Part shown: positions 57,456-64,000 of the stretch, in pieces
Layout of the letters: every line of letters starts with the position of its first letter
How positions within the stretch are numbered: the first letter of the stretch is position 1
Source: Linanthus parryae
Taxonomy: Eukaryota; Streptophyta; Magnoliopsida; Ericales; Polemoniaceae
Reading direction: 5' to 3'
Length of the DNA: 64,000 nucleotides
Assembly: GCA_023055425.1 (NCBI GenBank)
Contig: JALGPY010000005.1
Span: 4,551,501 to 4,615,500 of the forward strand
The notes under the pieces: model-generated
Database searches by the model: none
What the model was told of the DNA's origin: nothing
What the model saw: only the letters and a program-made list of their open reading frames with translations
Position numbers and translations under genes: made by a program

Positions 57456-60400
57456 TCAACCTGCAACAAGCAACAATAATAAGCACTAGGCTAAATTGGA
57501 CTGCGTAATCAAGTTTGATTGTAGCATCAGCTTATTATGTCTATCAAGCAAATTCTCCGCGAAGAAAAACTTGTATATTCAAAAGCTCAATGAACCCAGA
57601 GACTTTGTTTATAGCTGAGTTGGAGTGCTGGTTCTGGCCGGGAAACCAGAAATAGAAAGAACTTAGCTGAAACCATAGTAAAAAGGGTAAAAGACACTTT
57701 CAACCTTCACTGTGCCTAATTTCAGGGCACCTGCACTCCCTAACTATGATGTCGTGAGTCCCAGGGCAGGGGCGGGGTACGTCACTTATTGTAGTTTTAG
57801 GGACAAAACTATCATCTTAGAGTATGAAATGACACAATAATGGGGTGCAAGTGTCCTGAATTTGGCAACACAGAAGGGGTGAAAGTGTCATTCCCCAAAC
57901 TGGAAGGCGTGAAAGTGTCTCTTTGTCAAGCCTGAGGGGGTGAAAGTGTCTTTTACCCTAGTAAAAACTTCATGTTCATTTTGACTTGAGCTGGAAAAAA
58001 AATTGGAATGGCTCTCCATTCATGGGTTTATCTTAACTAAGCTAATTCAAATGCTGAGTCTATGAATGAATATAGTGGAGTATTGAAGCGACGTACCATC
58101 CTCAAAAAGAGAGAACGCTGTGCCCAGCAACTCCTCATTGTCTTCATCTTCTTCTGGATTCTGCATATCAGGATTCTTCTTACTGCAGTCAATCTCTTTG
58201 GTAATTACTTCAGTTACCCCATTGACTCCATCAAGTTCAATTTTTTCGGAGCAACTCTCCTGAAGTAAGTGCCTGGGATTCACCAGACTTTGGGGGCTTG
58301 CAGATGGGGAGTTATGTGCTTCAGCACCATCTGCTCCACTTGAAGAAGGCATGTTGCTTTGTACTACGCATAATCCATTGTTATCGTAGTCATCAGTAAA
58401 GAGTGATGCGCTCTTTAAATGCTCAGCTAGTGATAATACGGCCAAAGGTCTCTGATTCAGAATCGAAATATCAGAATTCACTCTCCCCCAAAATTCCTGA
58501 ATTGGCATACTGGTAAATTCACTGTTTATCTGATCCAGATCAAGGAAATTCTCAATCCTTCTTGATGATCCTGAATGAGAAAATTTGAAACCAAGAAGGG
58601 TTATAGATCCAAGTAACATAACAATGCCAAGTTTGGCAGTTGATCACCAAGGAATGATATTACTTGTGTAAGTTACTACTTACACAGCTAAGACCCAACC
58701 ATCTAACACCATACGATGAATTACTATCAGCTTGCATAGAACTTATGTGTTTTTATCATCTTTTTGTATAGATTCAAATAAGATAACATCGTCAATTTTT
58801 GGATCACCAAGGAATTATATCAGCATATATCACGGGATATTATCATCTTTATGCGTTTTATCATCTTTAGAAAAAGTCCAAAATCCAGAATCCACTCAAA
58901 ATGCTCACACCAAACCTTTAGAAAAAGTCCAAAACGCCAAAAAGTGTATTTTGGATTAAAATCCACAAAAAAGCTCACACCAAACCCACCCTCTATTTAG
59001 ATCTTATGAAAAGTTAATCTTCGGTTCCGCTTTTCAGAAATCAATCAATATTTAGGACAGTAGTTGAAATCATTATTCATTGGCAGACGGAACAGTATCA
59101 CGTGTGTAAGTTACCACTTACACAGCTAAGATCCAACCATCTACTTCACCATAGGATGAATTACTATCAGCTTGCGCAAAATTTACGAGTTTTATCATCT
59201 TTTTGTATACAGAAACAGTAAAAAAAAGTCATGTTCTCCAGCATTTTGCCACTACGAGTCCAGGGGAATTTATTTCAATTTGAGAATAAAGTAGAACTTA
59301 CCTCCATCAGAGCTTTCATTAGAGCTAAGTGAGGCTGGCTTCGAATGACAAATAACAGTTTGTGTTTGTTCACTGGCCTTCTCCCCGACTGGATAAGGTC
59401 CCGCAGATGCAACACTGGGATAAGTACCTCCTGAAAGCATTCTGTACATGAAAAAAAAAATGCCAAACGAAACTTAGCTACACCAAATGGTTACCAAGCA
59501 ACACAAGATATAATGGGCTGATATATTGCATACACAAGACATGTATGCAATATATGGATACCTTTCTACATCGATAAGAAGAATAGTAATCACTCATAAA
59601 CAGCCCATATTAAAGGGAGAGAACAACACCAGGCTTAGAAATCAATGTTTAGTGCTAGAATTAGTAACTAAAAGCTAGTAAGCATACTACTTTCGAAAAG
59701 TTCATCACCTGATGCTATGCAAGTTATCGAAAACAGGCAGCAAATCCCTTCTTTTCATTTCCACTTCATGAAACTGGATCTGTTCAATAGCAATTTCCCC
59801 ACCCAGAGTACTAGTGACACTTGGAGGAGTCCTCATCACATAAACACGAATCTGAGAGCAATGATGAAGAAGAATCACAACCAAGATGAGAGCACAAGGT
59901 ATAACTAGCATTGTACTACACATACTTCAAGATACTATAAAGAACAGTAGTTTGAAGCTATCATCCTTTTATGAAAAATGAACATTTCTACGCTGAAGTG
60001 TTTATTAACCCCAACCCAGCGAGGCAACATTACTGATACAAGCAAGCAACTACCAACGAGCCACTTATATCAAGATAGGATCCAGGCAGGTAAGAACGCA
60101 TGATGTCTAAGGCCTCGTTTGGTTAGTAGATATAAAACAGTGGGATATAAGGTTTGATGGGATATGATGTGGGATACGATTGCTGAGGGAAAAGGCAGGA
60201 TATGGAACTTTGTTTTACTGTGTTTGGAATGCAAGATATGAGGCAGGATATGGTGCAGGATTGAATTACCATGTTTGAGTACTACAGGATAGAACTGTAG
60301 GATTTATGTCAAAATGACTATTATACACAGCCAGAGAACCACTTAAGAGCACAGAAAATTAGATCTAAGCTATCAATCATGGGGTATCACTGCATACCAG

Positions 60401-63400
60401 ATTTGTAGAAGTAGAAATGGAAAATGAGAGCACAAGATGAAACAAGCATCTTGTACTCTCATCTTGCACAAGATGAGAGCTGTGACCAACAATTAATCGC
60501 AATCTTCAGTGCCTCATTCGTTAAATTCTCACTGTTACTCTTTGGTTTCCTCCTAAATTTGCATGGAACCAACAAGAATTATACCAGTCAGCATGTTAAT
60601 ACATTTGACATTGCAAAAACAGATCAAACTTCCATTGAAACCACTACCTGAGGTCTGTTTTCATTATCACTAACACACGATTCATCATGACCAGCACAGA
60701 AATTGGAAGAGGAACCCAGGAATTGGGTTAGGAACAGATAAACCCCCTAATTGACACCAAATCAGACAGAGATATTGAACTAAAATTGAACTTGTAAATG
60801 GGAACTGGACAGTAACGAGTTGTTGACATAAATTCTGGTTATGCCGTCGATGGCAGGGCTTTTGTCTTTGGACTTTGGAGAGAGAGAGAGAGACGGGGTG
60901 GTAAAAGAGAACTGGAAATCAGAGACCTGTGGTTTGAGGTTTGGTGATTTCCACGAAGAGGCAATAGGGCATTTGAGAGGTCATTTTCTGAATTGATTGA
61001 GGATAGCTTAGACTTTGCACATCCCGCTCATTTCCCCTCCAATTTGTTTACGCTGTATCCCACCCCCAGGGTGATATATTTTGGGCTAAATTGGTTGGGA
61101 TGGAAATGATGGGAATATGATATCCCCTCCCATGTCCCCTCACCCGAACACAGAAATAAAGGGGTGGGAAACCCTCTCCCACTTCACTACTCACCCACCC
61201 CGATGGCCAAGTAAAAAAGCTATTGTTGGTTAACTTTCTCTATTGTTTTATTTACTTAAACACATTTTTCAAAAGTTAAATATTTTTCGTACTTATTTTT
61301 TTCCCTGACAGTATCAAAGCTTTATCTAATTGTCACAATTATTTCAGAAAAGGTGAAAAATACCTTGGGGTTTTGCCAGATTGGTAATCTCCCAGAATTT
61401 ATCTTCACCTCCATATTCGACAGATACCATGAGGATCTTTCTTGCAGTTTCAGTGAATCACTTCTCGCAATCTGTGTCCGACCATCTCCAACATTGCCAT
61501 CTGTCTCCAACAACATTGTTCTGGCTTTACAGTCTGCGTCTTGTAGTCCTGCTAAGTTACTTGCAGGAACAGGTTCCTCTCTCTCAGCCCAGTCTGATCG
61601 TCTACACACATCCCACCACTGAAAAGCTTCAGCCTTCACCCTTAGCTCTTCACTCTCAGTACGCGTGGATGGGCCTGATCGTGTTCTCAATTTGCCGTCA
61701 AGTCTACATGTTTCAATCCCAACTAATGGAACAAGCTCGTATTGAACAACATGGCCTGATGGAGTATAAACCAACAGATGCTGTAAGGACCGTTTGGTTC
61801 TTGGTTGAGTGTTTTGGGTTCCATGATAAACTGAGTTATGAAAAGCAGCAGCAACAGCACCAGATGGAGCAGAAACTGTGCCAGACACAGATAAAGCTGT
61901 GCCAGTTACTGAGCTAAGCAATCCAGAGTTGCTATCTCTTATCCGGCTAACAACAGAGAGAGTAACAAGTGGAGGAGGCTGAGAAGAAGGCTGGTTTATA
62001 GCAAAACATGAAGGAGACCACCATGGAAACGATGGGTATACAGAGGGAAATTCGCCGGAATCACTCAGAGTGAAGCCAACATCGCCGCCAAAAGGAGAAA
62101 TCACATAGATGTGGCACGTACACTTGTTTGAAATAACAGCAACCCACTGACTGCAATTACTGAAGCTAATGTCTTGGATAGTCTATAAAATAACAGGAAA
62201 AAAAACAGATAAAAAAAAGTTTAAAACCATATGGATAGAAAAAGTAATAAATGGTGTTAATGTTGACTAACCGCTGTAGTAAAGCCACGATAGAGCTTGT
62301 AAAGATGCACATGAGCGGAGCTCCAGTCATGGGTTTTGTTGCCTGATCCATCGTGTTTGGAAGATGGCATGATCCGGAAGATGTTTATACTGTTACCATG
62401 TATTGAAGCTGTCACCAGGAGGGTACCAATTGGGTCAAAACACAATGCAGATATAGGGCTTGTATGAGCCCTAAACTGTGATATTACCGCTCTGGAGACA
62501 AAATCCATAACCAGCACCTGCAACCAAGTACAGGACTAAATAAGACCTCATTCTTGGTAGGGATGTCATATCTAAGTAAAGAGAGAAACCAATAAACTGA
62601 TCTATAACCTGTCTAAGAGCCAGTTTGGGAATGCTTCTGCTGTCAGCACAGCTGCTTTCCGACAGCAGAAGCAGTATTAGTGCGTTTGGTAAACATAATT
62701 TTTTTCGACTTTTCAGACAGCTTCTGCTGTCTCACAGCAGTTTTCAGGAAGCAAGGGGGAGATGTTTTCCCGGAAGGTACTTTTGATTAATTTATCTATA
62801 ACCAATTTTAACCTTACAAATTTGAATTTTTCTAATATACCTTTACGGAATTGATACATGTAATATACTTTTGTCATCTTACCTTCTCACAGCAGGCTCA
62901 CAGTTGATTTTACCAAAAACGAACTTTATCAATGTCTCACAGTAGCTTTCACGTAATATTTTACCAGACAATATTTTAACTAAAATTCACAACGACTTTT
63001 CCACAGCAATTCTCACACAGCAGCTTCTAACACCGCCACAGCATTCCCCAACTAACCCTAAGCCATTGAGCTATATTTTTCCCTTTGTTATACAGGAAAG
63101 ACTAGCATCATTTCAGAAAGAGGAGAGTTTGCTCTCCAGGAAATGCATTCTACTGAGAAAACAAGAAAAAAAGACATATCCCCATAGGCTTGTAGTAAGC
63201 ACAGGGTTCCCCAACTTTGTATTCAGGGACACACAAGATAACAGTACAGAAAACTAACCATTCCAGCATTCTCCGAATCTGATGACACAGGCCTACCAGC
63301 TTTCCAACCTGAACTTGATGGTGCAAGAGTACTAGTCCCATCTGCAAATCTAGAGAGTGTTTTGTAGCCTATATCACCCAGATTCACTATACCAGCTGCC

Positions 63401-63683
63401 AGATGTTTGCTGGATTCCATAGCATAATGAGCCATCAAGCTACCATTGTTGAGTGATGTTGAAGGGCTAGCACCCCCAGACGGAGTAACTTTCTTGGGGC
63501 TCAAGCGAGCCTTACTTGATATAAGAGGATTGTCAGAAGCATAAGCTAACCACCTTGGACCCACAGCCATTGGACCGTAACCAATGTTAACTCCACCTAG
63601 TCCTTGTTCTCCAAACTGAGGCACTGGATAGGTTAGGACGCTGAACTTGTTCTCAAGAGTGAGTGCATCAATGCAGTATATCT
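57456..63683 (-). CDS. ATG18: ATG18g/h-type autophagy protein (WD40/PROPPIN-like with BCAS3 domain), 3' part
   Basis: Seven coding exons on the - strand: 63683-63259, 62517-62272, 62182-61364, 59851-59709, 59441-59302, 58570-58097, 57460-57456. The 5' exons lie beyond the window. ATG18-family proteins bind PI3P and act in autophagosome formation; plant g/h types carry a C-terminal BCAS3 region. Evidence: IGYGPMAVGPRWLAYASDNP, then FRAHTSPISALCFDPIGTLL with the HGNSINIFRIMP blade, then SNKCTCHIYVISPFGGD, PSGAVAAAFHNSVY and LLVYTPSGHVVQYE, all typical. The 3' end is acidic (PEEDEDNEELLGTAFSLFEDG). The last exon supplies only two bases of the final Gly codon and then TGA at 57458-57456. Near 63655 a CT duplication shifts the frame (DALTL versus ENKFSV), so this copy may be broken or misassembled there. 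Confidence 0.88.
57685..57958. mobile_element. MULE-type MITE in the last intron of the ATG18-type gene, 274 bp
   Basis: Termini GGGTAAAAGACACTTTCA and TGAAAGTGTCTTTTACCC are perfect 18-bp inverted repeats. Perfect 9-bp duplication TAGTAAAAA (57676-57684, 57959-57967). The interior repeats units like GGGGTGAAAGTGTC. Best-preserved member of its family in the window. Confidence 0.95.
58664..58775. repeat. Intronic direct repeat, copy 1
   Basis: From GTGTAAGTTACTACTTACAC to ATCATCTTTTTGTATA, matched at 59101-59213 with a few differences. Confidence 0.8.
58860..58993. mobile_element. Partial Tourist-like MITE end
   Basis: Contains two copies of a CTCACACCAAACC word and ends CCAAACCCACCCT, the same terminus as 29138-29469. 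The other end is missing. Confidence 0.5.
59101..59213. repeat. Intronic direct repeat, copy 2
   Basis: Partner of 58664-58775, 437 bp away in the same intron. Confidence 0.8.
60111..60330. mobile_element. Possible MITE fragment
   Basis: Begins GGCCTCGTTTGGTTAG, a common plant MITE terminus, followed by GGATATGG-type repeats. No matching right terminus or duplication. Confidence 0.35.
62617..63058. mobile_element. Tourist-like (PIF/Harbinger) MITE in an ATG18-type intron, 442 bp
   Basis: Termini GAGCCAGTTTGGGAATGCT and AGCATTCCCCAACTAACCC with 3-bp duplication TAA (62614-62616, 63059-63061). Inside, words such as CAGCAGAAGC and CACAGCAG recur in both orientations. Confidence 0.7.
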
Positions 63684-64000
63684 ACCATAAAGAAATGAAG
63701 TAAGCATCTATAAGAGCTCTGCTGTCACAATTTTGCAAAAGTATGGTAATAAGCGTTCAAATAAACCAGGAAAAATCTATTCAGCGCTCAACAAAGATGT
63801 AACCATTAGGAAAAGCCCCTCATTTTACCTCTTTCCAGCTCATAATGCCTACTCATTTATTTATACTACTCTCTAAAAGTGTGAGAGTGTTTTAATGTTT
63901 TAATTTTTTAACAATTTTTTTATGCTTATAAAATGGAAAAATTACAATAAAATCATGCTCTTAAATTATCCTTGAAAGTTGACATATAAAGAAATCTGAA
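63684..64000 (-). other. Intron of the ATG18-type gene to the window end
   Basis: AT-rich, no coding frame recognised. The upstream exons lie outside. Confidence 0.55.

Noticed and set aside
57404..57460. 18-codon C-terminal extension VDSWKAWMNH... for the ATG18-type protein
   Set aside because: Phase of the preceding donor makes the joined frame GGT TGA, so the extension is out of frame.

Overview
This window is nuclear DNA of a flowering plant, most likely a eudicot. It is AT-rich, has small exons with GT-AG introns, and is packed with plant transposable elements. I recognise four host genes: a LEC14B/DCAF11-type WD40 protein (+, 27032-34520), an intronless secreted leucine-rich-repeat protein (+, 46609-47799), a histidine-containing phosphotransfer protein of cytokinin signalling (AHP type, -, 49985-54844) and the 3' part of an ATG18g/h-type autophagy gene (-, 57456 to beyond 63683). 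They have no operon-like relation. What ties the window together is the layering of transposons between and inside them.

Positions 1-18127 are a three-level retrotransposon nest. The host is the 3' part of an Athila-like element on the + strand (1-390 and 16285-18127). It is interrupted by a second Athila-like element on the - strand (391-16284, target duplication GTGTT, gag and protease only). The left LTR of that element is in turn split by a 9.25-kb gag-only element (815-10068, target duplication GTCCA) with LTRs of about 3.57 kb and only 2.1 kb of internal sequence. Positions 18128-22463 hold truncated chromovirus-type LTR sequence. Positions 22464-25450 hold decayed LINE pieces.

The WD40 gene (9 coding exons, 478 codons) carries transposons in its introns: a Tourist-like element, a truncated LINE with a 17-bp target duplication, a TIR element with 9-bp duplications and a Helitron-like 3' end. 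After it, a 5.5-kb L1-type LINE sits inside a short MULE-type MITE, and both keep their target duplications. Positions 41395-46113 are an array of hAT-like, fold-back and MULE-like short elements.

The AHP gene has all six exons, the phosphorylatable histidine, and a 3.8-kb intron swollen by repeats. The ATG18-type gene has seven visible coding exons and an apparent 2-bp frameshift at the start of the first of them. No previously undescribed system such as a gene cluster, defence island or CRISPR array is evident. The most informative content is the nested mobile-element architecture, the two pol-less LTR elements and the small MITE families defined here by their own termini and target duplications.
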